Assembly (NCBI RefSeq): GCF_000215105.1
Contig: NC_015588.1
Span: 992,001 to 1,056,000, forward strand
From: Isoptericola variabilis 225
GTDB taxonomy: Bacteria > Actinomycetota > Actinomycetes > Actinomycetales > Cellulomonadaceae
Direction of reading: 5' to 3'
DNA: 64,000 nt
The notes below the pieces were generated by a model. The model did not search any database and was not told the DNA's origin. It worked only from the letters and a program-made list of their open reading frames with translations. Numbering within the stretch: position 1 is the first letter of the stretch; every line of letters begins with the position of its first letter. Made by a program: the position numbers and the translations under genes. Of this stretch, positions 17,920-28,131 are shown piece after piece.

Positions 17920-20714
17920 GAGGCCTGCTCCTGCTCGTGCGCCGGCACCTGCGCTCGTCCGCGGGCGCGACGCTCGCGCTCGCGCTCGTCGCGCTGCTCG
18001 GCGCGGCCGTCGTCTCGGCCGGTCCGCGGGCGCTCGCCGAGGTGCACTCGCGCCAGCTCGCGCACGCGACGGCGGAGGCGTCCCCGATCGCGCGCGACGT
18101 CGTCGCGACGACGAGCGTCGTCCCCGGGTTCGGCGCGGAGTACGACCCGTACCGCGGCCTGACCTTCGACGACCGCGGCACCGGCGACGTCTCGGTCGAC
18201 GCGCCGCGGCCCGCCTGGGACGAGTACCTCGACGGGCTGCGCGCGCTGCGCGACGCCCAGCCCGCACCGCTGCGCGACGTGCTCGGGGAGCCTGACCTCA
18301 CCGTCTCGGGCCCGCGCACCGCGGTCGAGCGCGTCGAGGGCAACGACGTCGCGTCCCCCTGGGTCGTCCTGCGCGCGGGCGCCACGACGCCCGACCACGT
18401 CCGCGTGGTCGAGGGACGCTGGCCCGAGCCCACGCCCGTGCTCGTCGACCGCCGCCTGCTCTTCGCGGGCTCGGACGGCGTGGTCGACGTCGTCCCCGAG
18501 CCCATCGAGGTCGCGCTGTCCGCCGCGTCGGCGGCCGAGCTGGGCTGGACGGTCGGGTCGGTGCACGTCGCCCCGGCCAGCCAGCTCGCGCCGCTGGTCC
18601 TCGTCGGCATCTGGGAGCCCGTCGACCCCGTGGACGAGTACTGGGCGCACAACCCGACGGCCGTCGTGCCCGAGGTCGTCGTCGACCCGAACATCGGCAA
18701 GATCGTCACCGCGGCCGCGTACGGCGACCCGGGCACGATCTCCGCCTGGCTCGTCGGGCCGAGCACGCGCCTGTGGTTCCCCGTCGCGGCCGAGGGCGTC
18801 CGCAGCGACGAGGCGCCCGCACTCCTCGCGCAGCTGCGCGGCCTGACGAGCCGGACCGAGACCGTCCGGCCCGACGACGCCGCGACCTTCCACCCGGCGT
18901 CGGGCCTCACGACGATCCTCGAGAACGTGCTGGGGCGGCGCAGCGGCGTCGACGCGATCGTGGCCGTGCTCGCGGCGGGCCCGCTCGGGGCCGTCGCCGC
19001 GGTGCTCGTCCTCGGCGGACGGCTCGTCGTCGAGCGGCGACGCACGGCCCTCGCGCTCGTGCGGGCGCGCGGCGCGTCCGGTGCCTGGGCGCGCGCGGTC
19101 GTCGGCGCCGAGGGCCTCGTGACCGGCGTCCCCGCGGCCGCCGCGGGCTTCGGCCTCGGCCTGCTGCTGGTCCCCGGCCACGTCACCGGGACCCAGGTCG
19201 GCCTCGCGGCCGCCGCCGGGCTGGCGCCCGCCGTGGCGCTCGCCGGCGCCGCGTCCGCGCGGGGCCTGCGCTCGGAGCGGACCGACCTGGGGCGCACCGA
19301 CCTGGGGCGGCCGGGTGCCCGGGCCCGGGACCGGCGCCGCCTGCGGCCGGTGCTCGAGACGCTGCTCGCGGCCGGTGCGGTCGCCTCCGTGACCCTGCTG
19401 CTCCAGCGCGGGGTCGTCGGGGGCACCGACGCGCTCGGCGTCGACCCGCTGCTCGCCGCGGCACCCCTCCTGCTCAGCGCCGCCGTCACGCTGCTCGCGG
19501 TGCGCGCGTTTCCCTGGCTCTCGCGCGGGCTCGAGCGGGCGCTGGCGCGCCGCGCCGACCTCGTCCCGTTCCTCGGCGCGGTCCGCGCGACGCGTGACCC
19601 GGCCGGGGGAGTGGTGCCCGCGCTCGCGCTCGTCCTGGCGGTCGCGGTCGCGACGTCGTCGGCGGTGCTCCAGGCCACGGTGTCCGCGGGGATCACGCGC
19701 GAGGCGTGGGCGCAGGTCGGCGCCGACCTGCGGGTCGCCGGACCGGTCGTCGGCGAGCAGGAGCTCGCCGCGCTGCGCGACGTCGACGGCGTCCGGGCGG
19801 TGTCCCCGCTCGCCGACCTCGGCCAGCTCGCGCTGCGCTCCGGGGCCTCGGGCGAGCAGGTCACGGTCTACGGGGTCGACGCCGCGGCGCTCGCCGACGT
19901 CCAGGCCGACGTGCCGGGCGCGCCCGAGCGGCTCGCCGAGCTCGGCACGCCCGTCGCCGGCCGGCTCCCGGTCGTCGCGTCGGAGGCGCTCGGCGTCGCG
20001 CCGGGCACGACCGGGCTCGCGCTCGGTGCGACGGAGCTCTCGGTGCTCGGCACGACCGAGAGGGTGCCGGGCGCGCCGCCGGGCTCGCGCTTCGTCCTCG
20101 CCGACGTCGGCCTGCTCACCGACGTGCTCGACCGCGACGCCTACCCGCGCATCGCGCTCCTCGGCCTCGAGCGCGGGCTCGACGACGCCGGCCGCGCCGC
20201 GGTCGAGCGCGCGGTCCTCGACGTGCTGCCCACCGCGGTCGTCGACGACCCGGTCGAGGGTCAGGCCGAGCTCCTCGCCGCGCCGTCGGCGGCCGGGCTC
20301 GCCGCCGCCTTCACGCTCGCGGTCGTGCTGTCGGGGCTGCTCGCCGCGGCGGCCGTCGTGCTGACGCTCGTGCTGGCCGCCCCCGCGCGCGGCCGGCTCC
20401 TCGCCGTGCTGCGGACGCTGGGCCTGCCCCGGCGCGCGGAGCGCGGGCTCGTGCTGTGGGAGATCGTGCCCTGGGCCGCGGTGGCGCTCGTCGTCGGCGC
20501 GGTGCTGGGCTGGGCGGTCCCGCGGCTCGTGCTGGCCGCGGTCGACCTGACGCCGCTCACGGGCGGGACGGAGCAGCCGGCGCTGGCCGTCGACCCGCTC
20601 GTGCTCGGCGCGCTCGGCGGCGGGTTCGCCGTCGTCGTGCTCGCGGGCGCGGCGCTCGCGGGCCGCCCCGGGCGGGACGACGACGCCGGGCGGCTCCGGG
20701 AGCAGGCGGACTGA
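17916..20714 (+). CDS. Second FtsX/MacB-type ABC transporter permease
   Basis: This 932-residue protein resembles the preceding gene in plan: an N-terminal membrane anchor (TLALALVALLGAAVVSAG), a large extracytoplasmic domain, a central FtsX block (VVERRRTALALVRARGASGA), a second outside domain and a C-terminal FtsX block (RGRLLAVLRTLGLPRRAERG). The GTG overlaps the upstream TGA. The pair probably forms a heterodimeric permease served by the two ATPases just downstream. Export or signalling of cell-envelope compounds is likely, but not shown by the sequence. Confidence 0.8.
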   Translation: MRGLLLLVRRHLRSSAGATLALALVALLGAAVVSAGPRALAEVHSRQLAHATAEASPIARDVVATTSVVPGFGAEYDPYRGLTFDDRGTGDVSVDAPRPAWDEYLDGLRALRDAQPAPLRDVLGEPDLTVSGPRTAVERVEGNDVASPWVVLRAGATTPDHVRVVEGRWPEPTPVLVDRRLLFAGSDGVVDVVPEPIEVALSAASAAELGWTVGSVHVAPASQLAPLVLVGIWEPVDPVDEYWAHNPTAVVPEVVVDPNIGKIVTAAAYGDPGTISAWLVGPSTRLWFPVAAEGVRSDEAPALLAQLRGLTSRTETVRPDDAATFHPASGLTTILENVLGRRSGVDAIVAVLAAGPLGAVAAVLVLGGRLVVERRRTALALVRARGASGAWARAVVGAEGLVTGVPAAAAGFGLGLLLVPGHVTGTQVGLAAAAGLAPAVALAGAASARGLRSERTDLGRTDLGRPGARARDRRRLRPVLETLLAAGAVASVTLLLQRGVVGGTDALGVDPLLAAAPLLLSAAVTLLAVRAFPWLSRGLERALARRADLVPFLGAVRATRDPAGGVVPALALVLAVAVATSSAVLQATVSAGITREAWAQVGADLRVAGPVVGEQELAALRDVDGVRAVSPLADLGQLALRSGASGEQVTVYGVDAAALADVQADVPGAPERLAELGTPVAGRLPVVASEALGVAPGTTGLALGATELSVLGTTERVPGAPPGSRFVLADVGLLTDVLDRDAYPRIALLGLERGLDDAGRAAVERAVLDVLPTAVVDDPVEGQAELLAAPSAAGLAAAFTLAVVLSGLLAAAAVVLTLVLAAPARGRLLAVLRTLGLPRRAERGLVLWEIVPWAAVALVVGAVLGWAVPRLVLAAVDLTPLTGGTEQPALAVDPLVLGALGGGFAVVVLAGAALAGRPGRDDDAGRLREQAD

Positions 20715-20760
20715 GAGGCGGTTCACGGATGGGACGACGGGACGACGAGGGAGGCGGGGC

Positions 20761-21636
20761 GTGAGCGAGATCCTGTGCCGGGACCTGGTGCGCATCTTCG
20801 CGACCGACGGCGTGGAGGTGCAGGCGCTGCAGGGCCTCAACCTCACGGTCGAGCAGGGCGAGCTCGTCGCCGTGGTCGGCGCGTCGGGCTCGGGGAAGTC
20901 GACGCTGCTCAACATCCTGTCGGGCCTCGACACCCCGACCGGCGGCTCGGCCGTCGTGGCGGGCACGGACCTGCTCACGATGGGCGGGCGCGACCGCGTC
21001 CGCTACCAGCGGCACACCGTCGGCTTCGTGTGGCAGCAGACGTCGCGCAACCTCCTGCCGTACCTCACGGCGGCGGAGAACGTCGGCCTGCCGCTCGAGC
21101 TGGCGGGCGCCGGGACCCGCGGCGAGCGCGCCGCCCGCGTGGCCGAGCTGCTCGAGCTGCTCGACGTCGTCGACGTCGCCGAGCGGCGTCCGGCGCAGAT
21201 GTCGGGCGGTCAGCAGCAGCGCGTCGCGATCGCGGTGGCCGTCGCGAACGCGCCGCGCGTGCTGCTCGCCGACGAGCCGACGGGCGAGCTCGACGAGGCC
21301 ACGAGCGTCGAGGTCCTCGACGCGCTGCGGTCGGTCAACCACGCGACGGGCGTCACCACGCTGGTCGTGACGCACGACCCGGCCGTCTCCGAGCACGTCG
21401 CGCGCACGGTCCAGATCCGCGACGGGCGCACGTCGACCGAGGTCCTGCGCCGCACCGAGGTCGACGAGCACGGGGCCGAGCGGCACGTCGCCGAGGAGTT
21501 CGCGGTGCTCGACCGGGTGGGCCGGCTGCAGCTGCCGCCCGACTTCGTCGAGGCCCTCGACCTGCGCGACCGCGTGCGGCTCGCGCTCGAGCCCGACCAC
21601 GTCCAGGTCCGACCGGACCGGAAGGAGTCGTCATGA
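20761..21636 (+). CDS. LolD/MacB-type ATPase with AbrB-like C-terminal tail
   Basis: This is a 291-residue protein. Residues 1-225 are a standard MacB/LolD ATPase: Walker A GASGSGKST, Q-loop WQQTSRNLLPYLTAAENV, signature MSGGQQQRVAIA and Walker B LLADEPTGELD. Residues about 245-285 form an extra tail with FAVLDRVGRLQLPPDFVEAL then DRVRLALEPDHVQVRP, resembling the swapped-hairpin AbrB/SpoVT fold (xxxGRlxlPxxxxxxLgl). The tail might bind DNA or mediate dimers; this is inference. The ribosome site GAGGGAGG precedes the GTG. It belongs with the two FtsX permeases upstream and shares ATGA with the next ATPase. Confidence 0.85.
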   Translation: MSEILCRDLVRIFATDGVEVQALQGLNLTVEQGELVAVVGASGSGKSTLLNILSGLDTPTGGSAVVAGTDLLTMGGRDRVRYQRHTVGFVWQQTSRNLLPYLTAAENVGLPLELAGAGTRGERAARVAELLELLDVVDVAERRPAQMSGGQQQRVAIAVAVANAPRVLLADEPTGELDEATSVEVLDALRSVNHATGVTTLVVTHDPAVSEHVARTVQIRDGRTSTEVLRRTEVDEHGAERHVAEEFAVLDRVGRLQLPPDFVEALDLRDRVRLALEPDHVQVRPDRKESS

Positions 21637-22331
21637 CGCGCACCGCCACGGGGTACGCCCTGCGTGCCGAGGGGATCTCGCGGACCTTCGGGTCGGGCGC
21701 GTCCGAGGTGCACGCGCTCGTCGACGTCTCTCTCGAGGTCGCGCCCGGCGAGCTCCTCGTCGTCCGCGGCCCGTCGGGCTCGGGCAAAACGACGCTGCTC
21801 AACGTGCTCGGCGGTCTCGACCGGCCGTCGTCGGGACGGGTCCGGCTCGACGAGGTGCGCGAGCTCACGGCAATGCCGCCGGGCGACGTGCTGGCCGCGC
21901 GGCGCGACGAGATCGGGTACGTGTTCCAGTCGTTCGGGCTCGTCCCGGTGCTCTCCGCGGCCGAGAACGTCGAGGTCCCCCTGCGGCTGCGGCGCACCCC
22001 GCCCGCCGAGCGTGCCGAGCGCGTCGCGCGGGCGCTCGACCTCGTGGGCCTCGCCGGTCACGCCGACCAGCGGCCGTACGAGCTGTCGGGCGGCCAGCAG
22101 CAGCGCGTCGGCATCGCCCGGGCGCTCGTGGCGGAGCCGCGCGTCCTGCTCGCCGACGAGCCCACGGGCCAGCTCGACTCGGGCACCGCCGCGGTCGTCA
22201 TGGAGCTCGTGCGCGACCTCGTGCACACGCGCGGCGTGGCCGCCGTCGTGACCACGCACGACCCCGACCTCATCGCCCGCGCCGACCGCGTTCTCACGCT
22301 CCGCGACGGTCGCGTCGCAGGGAGCGCGTGA
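21633..22331 (+). CDS. LolD/MacB-type ABC transporter ATPase
   Basis: This 232-residue protein is one compact ATPase domain: Walker A GPSGSGKTT, FQSFGLVPVLSAAENV, signature LSGGQQQRVGIA, Walker B VLLADEPTGQLDSG and H-loop TTHDPD. It is the usual length for a LolD-type partner of FtsX-like permeases. The ATG overlaps the upstream stop in ATGA, with GAAGGAG before it, so it is cotranslated with its sister ATPase. Having two ATPases and two permeases suggests an asymmetric heterotetramer. Confidence 0.9.
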   Translation: MTRTATGYALRAEGISRTFGSGASEVHALVDVSLEVAPGELLVVRGPSGSGKTTLLNVLGGLDRPSSGRVRLDEVRELTAMPPGDVLAARRDEIGYVFQSFGLVPVLSAAENVEVPLRLRRTPPAERAERVARALDLVGLAGHADQRPYELSGGQQQRVGIARALVAEPRVLLADEPTGQLDSGTAAVVMELVRDLVHTRGVAAVVTTHDPDLIARADRVLTLRDGRVAGSA

Positions 22332-22379
22332 CGGTTGCTCCTGTGAACCGTGCGTTGCGTCCAGATACCGATACGGTCA

Positions 22380-22437
22380 CGGTTTCGGTGTCAAACCGGG
22401 CAAGCGGGGTGACTTTGGGCGTGGGCGTGATTAGGCT
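22380..22437 (+). promoter_or_regulatory. Promoter and possible operator of the second peptide-importer operon
   Basis: TAGGCT at 22432-22437 is the candidate -10, with GGTGAC (22408-22413) 18 bp upstream as a weak -35. Just before it, CGGTTT (22380-22385) and AAACCG (22393-22398) form an inverted repeat with a 7-nt loop that could bind a regulator. About 97 nt of leader follow to the GTG at 22534, ending in AGGAGGAC. Confidence 0.5.
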
Positions 22438-22533
22438 CACCGGCGCATCGTGCAGTGCGTCACTCGCGCCTGCACCCCGCCGGAGGGGGCACCACATTCC
22501 CGGCACGGCGGGCGAACCTACCCAGGAGGACAC

Positions 22534-24174
22534 GTGACACCTCGACGACGACTTGCAGGCATCGGCGCCTTCGCTCTTGCGTCGGCGCTCGTGCTGAGCG
22601 CCTGCGGCGGCGGTGGCGGCGACAACACCGACACCGGCGAGGGCGGCGACGCCGGCGCCACCGAGGGCGGTGCGACGACCGGCATCGTGACGGTCAACGG
22701 CACCGAGCCCCAGAACCCGCTCACGCCGGGCATGACGAACGAGGTCGGCGGCGGCCTCGCGGTCAAGAACATCTTCGCGGGCCTCGTCTACTACGACGCC
22801 GAGGGCGCGACCCACTACGAGATGGCCGAGTCCATCGAGTCCGAGGACAACCAGAACTGGACCATCACGATCCAGGACGGCTGGACGTTCTCCGACGGCA
22901 CGCCCGTCACCGCGCAGAGCTACGTCGACGCGTGGAAGTACACGGCGCTGCTGTCCAACGGTCAGAACCAGCAGTACTTCTTCCACGACTTCGCCGGCTG
23001 GTCGGAGACCGAGGACTCGGAGATCGCGGTCGAGGTCGTCGACGACCACACGTTCACCGTCGAGCTCGCGTTCCCGAACGCCGAGTTCGAGCGGACGCTC
23101 GGCTACACCGCGTTCATGCCGATGCCCGAGGTGTTCTTCGAGACCCCGGACATCTACTCCGACGCGCCGGTCGGCAACGGCCCGTACGTGGTCGAGTCGT
23201 GGGAGCACGAGAACGTCATCTCGCTGCGTCCGAACCCGGACTACACCGGTCCGCGCACGCCGCAGAACGGCGGCATCGACATCGTGATCTACACGGACGA
23301 GAACACGGCCTACAACGACCTGCTCTCGGACAACCTCGACATCATCACGAACGTCCCGGCGTCGGCGTTCCAGACGTTCGAGTCGGACCTCGGTGACCGC
23401 GCCGTCAACCAGCCGGCCGCCGTCATCCAGGTCATCCAGGTCCCGGCCTGGCTGCCGGAGTTCGAGGGCGAGGCGGGCAACCTGCGCCGCCAGGCCATCT
23501 CGAAGGCCATCGACCGCGAGCAGGTCACCGAGACGGTGTTCGCGGGCACGCGCACCCCGGCGACCGACTTCACCTCGCCGGTCATCGACGGCTACTCCGA
23601 GGACATCCCCGGTTCGGAGGTGCTGCAGTACGACCCCGAGGGCGCGAAGCAGCTCTGGGACGAGGCCGAGGGCATGGACCCGCTGGGCGACTACACGCTC
23701 CAGCTCGCGTCCAACGCCGACTCCGACCACCAGACGTGGGTCGAGGCCGTGTGCAACAACATCCGCACGGTGCTCGAGATCGAGTGCGAGTTCTACCCGT
23801 ACCCGACGTTCGCCGAGTTCCTCGACGCGCGTGACGCGGGCGAGGTCCCGGGCCTCTTCCGTGGTGGCTGGCAGGCCGACTGGCCGGCGATGAGCAACTT
23901 CCTCGGGCCGGTCTACGGCACGGGTGCCGGCTCGAACGACATGCAGTACTCCAACGAGGAGTTCGACGCCAAGCTCACCGAGGCCGGTGCGGCGGAGTCG
24001 CCCGAGGAGGCCACCGAGCTGTACAAGGAGGCGCAGGAGATCCTGTTCCGCGACCTCCCGGGCATCCCGCTCTGGTACAACAACGCGACCGCCGGCTACG
24101 CCGCCACGGTCGACAACGTCCAGTTCGGCTGGGACAGCGACCCGATCCTCCACGAGGTCACGAAGTCCGAGTGA
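22534..24174 (+). CDS. Peptide ABC transporter substrate-binding lipoprotein (OppA type)
   Basis: This 546-residue lipoprotein has a basic start, a hydrophobic stretch and the lipobox LSAC with Cys at residue 24, then a Gly/Asp-rich linker. Family 5 hallmarks are GTEPQNPLTPGMTNEVGGGL near the start, GWTFSDGTPVTAQSYVDAWK, APVGNGPYVVESWEHENVI and the late DLPGIPLWYNNATAGYAATV. It resembles OppA-like oligopeptide binders more than the SBP at 8568. AGGAGGAC lies just before the GTG. It heads the second importer operon. Confidence 0.93.
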   Translation: MTPRRRLAGIGAFALASALVLSACGGGGGDNTDTGEGGDAGATEGGATTGIVTVNGTEPQNPLTPGMTNEVGGGLAVKNIFAGLVYYDAEGATHYEMAESIESEDNQNWTITIQDGWTFSDGTPVTAQSYVDAWKYTALLSNGQNQQYFFHDFAGWSETEDSEIAVEVVDDHTFTVELAFPNAEFERTLGYTAFMPMPEVFFETPDIYSDAPVGNGPYVVESWEHENVISLRPNPDYTGPRTPQNGGIDIVIYTDENTAYNDLLSDNLDIITNVPASAFQTFESDLGDRAVNQPAAVIQVIQVPAWLPEFEGEAGNLRRQAISKAIDREQVTETVFAGTRTPATDFTSPVIDGYSEDIPGSEVLQYDPEGAKQLWDEAEGMDPLGDYTLQLASNADSDHQTWVEAVCNNIRTVLEIECEFYPYPTFAEFLDARDAGEVPGLFRGGWQADWPAMSNFLGPVYGTGAGSNDMQYSNEEFDAKLTEAGAAESPEEATELYKEAQEILFRDLPGIPLWYNNATAGYAATVDNVQFGWDSDPILHEVTKSE

Positions 24175-24278
24175 CCCCGGCCTGACCGGGGCACCGACCG
24201 CTCGCGCGGACCGGTGTCCCGGTCGCGGATTGGGAGCAGGTCGGCCGCGTCAGGTACGGTCGCGGGCGACCACCCGTC

Positions 24279-24320
24279 GCGAGGGGGCGGGGTGCGTCAC
24301 GGCGCACCCCGCCCCCTCGC
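24279..24320 (+). terminator. GC-rich hairpin between second SBP and its permease genes
   Basis: Perfect 18-bp arms (24279-24296 and 24303-24320, starting GCGAGGGGGCGGGG) enclose a 6-nt loop. A smaller hairpin, CCCCGG-CCTGA-CCGGGG, follows the SBP stop directly. There is no T-run. TTGGGA (24230) with TACGGT (24255-24260) is a possible weak promoter between the SBP stop and the larger hairpin. The arrangement copies that of the first importer operon. Confidence 0.72.
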
Positions 24321-24398
24321 TGTCCGGACCACTCCCGATCCGGAAAGATGACCCGTAGCGCCGGGAGAACCCCGGTGCCCACGAGGAGACGACTACGC

Positions 24399-25325
24399 AT
24401 GCTCTGGTATCTCGGACGCAGGCTCCTGCAGGTGATCCCTGTGTTCCTAGGGGCGACGCTCCTGCTGTACGCCATGGTCTTCCTGCTTCCGGGTGACCCG
24501 GTCGCCGCGCTCGGTGGGGAGCGCGGTCTCCCCGAGGCCGTCCAGGAGCAGATCCGCGAGCGGTACAACCTCGACAAGCCCTTCCTGGTCCAGTACCTGC
24601 TCTTCCTTCAGGGCGTGTTCACGCTCGACTTCGGCGTCGACTTCCGCGGCCGCGAGATCCTCGACGTGATCGCCGGCGCCCTGCCGGTGACGTTCCAGCT
24701 GGCCCTGATGGCCCTGGTCTTCGAGGCCGTCTTCGGCATCGCCTTCGGCCTGCTCGCCGGGATGCGCAAGGGCGGGTGGTTCGACGGGTCCGTGCTCGTC
24801 ATGAGCCTCTTCGTCATCGCCGTGCCGACGTTCGTCATCGGCTTCGTCCTGCAGTTCGTCGTCGGCGTCCAGCTGGGCTGGCTGCCGGTGACCGCCGGAC
24901 GCGACCCGAACTTCCGCAGCCTGCTCATGCCAGCGATCGTGCTCGGCGCGGTGTCCTTCGCGTACGTGCTGCGCCTGACGCGCACGTCGGTCGCGGAGAA
25001 CCTGTCGGCCGACTACGTACGGACCGCCCGCGCCAAGGGCCTGCGCCGCAGCCAGGTCACCAGGCGTCACGTCCTGCGCAACTCGCTCATCCCCGTCGTG
25101 ACGTTCCTCGGCGCCGACCTGGGCTCGCTCATGGCGGGCGCGATCGTCACGGAGGGCATCTTCAACATCAACGGCGTCGGCGGCACGCTGTACCAGGCGA
25201 TCCTGCGCGGCGAGAACGTCACCGTGGTCTCGCTGACCACCGTGCTGGTGCTGATCTACATCGTCGCCAACCTGGTCGTCGACCTCCTGTACGCCGCGCT
25301 CGACCCGAGGATCCGCTATGCCTGA
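24399..25325 (+). CDS. Peptide ABC transporter permease (DppB/OppB type)
   Basis: This 308-residue protein has the normal DppB length. It starts LWYLGRRLLQVIPVFLGATL, has the periplasmic motif FLLPGDPVAALGGERGLPE and the substrate-pore region, and ends with a BPD domain containing LTRTSVAENLSADYVRTARA and RRHVLRNSLIPVVT, the loop that contacts the ATPase. It lacks the extra membrane block of the homologue at 10614. GAGGAG lies about ten bases before the ATG. It overlaps the next permease by 8 nt. Confidence 0.94.
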   Translation: MLWYLGRRLLQVIPVFLGATLLLYAMVFLLPGDPVAALGGERGLPEAVQEQIRERYNLDKPFLVQYLLFLQGVFTLDFGVDFRGREILDVIAGALPVTFQLALMALVFEAVFGIAFGLLAGMRKGGWFDGSVLVMSLFVIAVPTFVIGFVLQFVVGVQLGWLPVTAGRDPNFRSLLMPAIVLGAVSFAYVLRLTRTSVAENLSADYVRTARAKGLRRSQVTRRHVLRNSLIPVVTFLGADLGSLMAGAIVTEGIFNINGVGGTLYQAILRGENVTVVSLTTVLVLIYIVANLVVDLLYAALDPRIRYA

Positions 25326-26288
25326 GAACCGCTACCCCTCGACCCCGGCGCAGCCGGGTCCCCGCCGCGGCCAGGAGCACTACACGGCCCCGTTCGACGA
25401 GGGCGGGCTCGGCGCGGTCGACGCCGTCGACACCAGCGAGGCGCCGTCGAGCTTCTGGCGCGAGTCGTGGCGCGAGATGCGCAGCCGGCCCATGTTCTGG
25501 GTCGCGGGCGCGATCATCGTGCTCGTCGTGGTCGTCGCCGCGTTCCCCGGCCTGTTCACGTCGCTCGGGCCGCGCCAGTGCACGCTGGCGCAGTCGCTCG
25601 CGGGCCCGCAGCCGGGCCACCCGTTCGGCTTCGACTTCCAGGGCTGCGACATCTACGCGCGGACCGTCTACGGCGCCCGGGCGTCGGTCGTCGTCGGCGT
25701 CCTCGCGACCGGGCTGGTGATCATCCTCGGCACCGCGATCGGCGCGATCGCCGGCTACTACGGCGGGTGGTTCGACACGATCCTGTCCCGCATCACCGAC
25801 GTCTTCTTCGCCGTCCCGCTCGTGCTCGCGGCCATCGTCATCATGTCGGTCATGCCGCAACGGACCAGCTTCACGGTCGCCCTCGTGCTGGCGCTGTTCG
25901 GCTGGACGTCGATCGCCCGCATCACGCGCGGCACGGTCATGTCGGTCAAGAACAACGAGTTCGTGACCGCGGCGAAGTCGCTCGGCATGGGTCGCGCCGC
26001 GATCCTCGTCAAGCACGTGCTGCCCAACGCCGCGGCCCCGATCATCGTCTACGCCACGGTCGCGCTGGGCACGTTCATCGTCGCGGAGGCCACCCTGAGC
26101 TTCCTCGGCATCGGCCTGCCGCCCAACGTCGTGTCGTGGGGAGGGGACATCTCGGCGGCGCAGCGGTCGATCCGCGTCGCGCCCGAGATCCTCTTCTACC
26201 CGGCCGGCGGCCTGGCCCTGACGGTGCTCGGCTTCATCATGATGGGCGACGTCGTGCGCGACGCCCTCGACCCGAAGGCACGCAAGCG

Positions 26289-26292
<4 letters not shown>
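25318..26292 (+). CDS. Peptide ABC transporter permease (DppC/OppC type)
   Basis: This is a 324-residue protein. A cytoplasmic tail of about 50 residues (with SSFWRESWREMRSRPMFWVA) leads to the first membrane segment; HPFGFDFQGCDIYARTVYGA is the DppC-type outside motif. The BPD domain contains RGTVMSVKNNEFVTAAKSLG and KHVLPNAAAPIIV. The start lies inside the end of the DppB gene and the stop overlaps the ATPase ATG, so all three are translated together. Confidence 0.94.
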
Positions 26293-28034
<1,742 letters not shown>

Positions 28035-28054
28035 GCGCCCGCGCCCGACGCCCG

Positions 28055-28090
28055 GAGGGCACCGGCGGACCTCGGTCCGCCGGTGCCCTC
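28055..28090 (+). terminator. Terminator of the second peptide-importer operon
   Basis: Seventeen-base complementary arms (28055-28071, GAGGGCACCGGCGGACC, and 28074-28090) meet almost without a loop, so a 16-bp stem with a 4-nt loop is realistic. TGGATTT follows. It lies 20 nt after the ATPase stop and before the start of the BCCT gene. Confidence 0.8.
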
Positions 28091-28131
28091 TGGATTTGCC
28101 GGTGGAGGCGCTCCACGAAAGTCTGGGCTGC

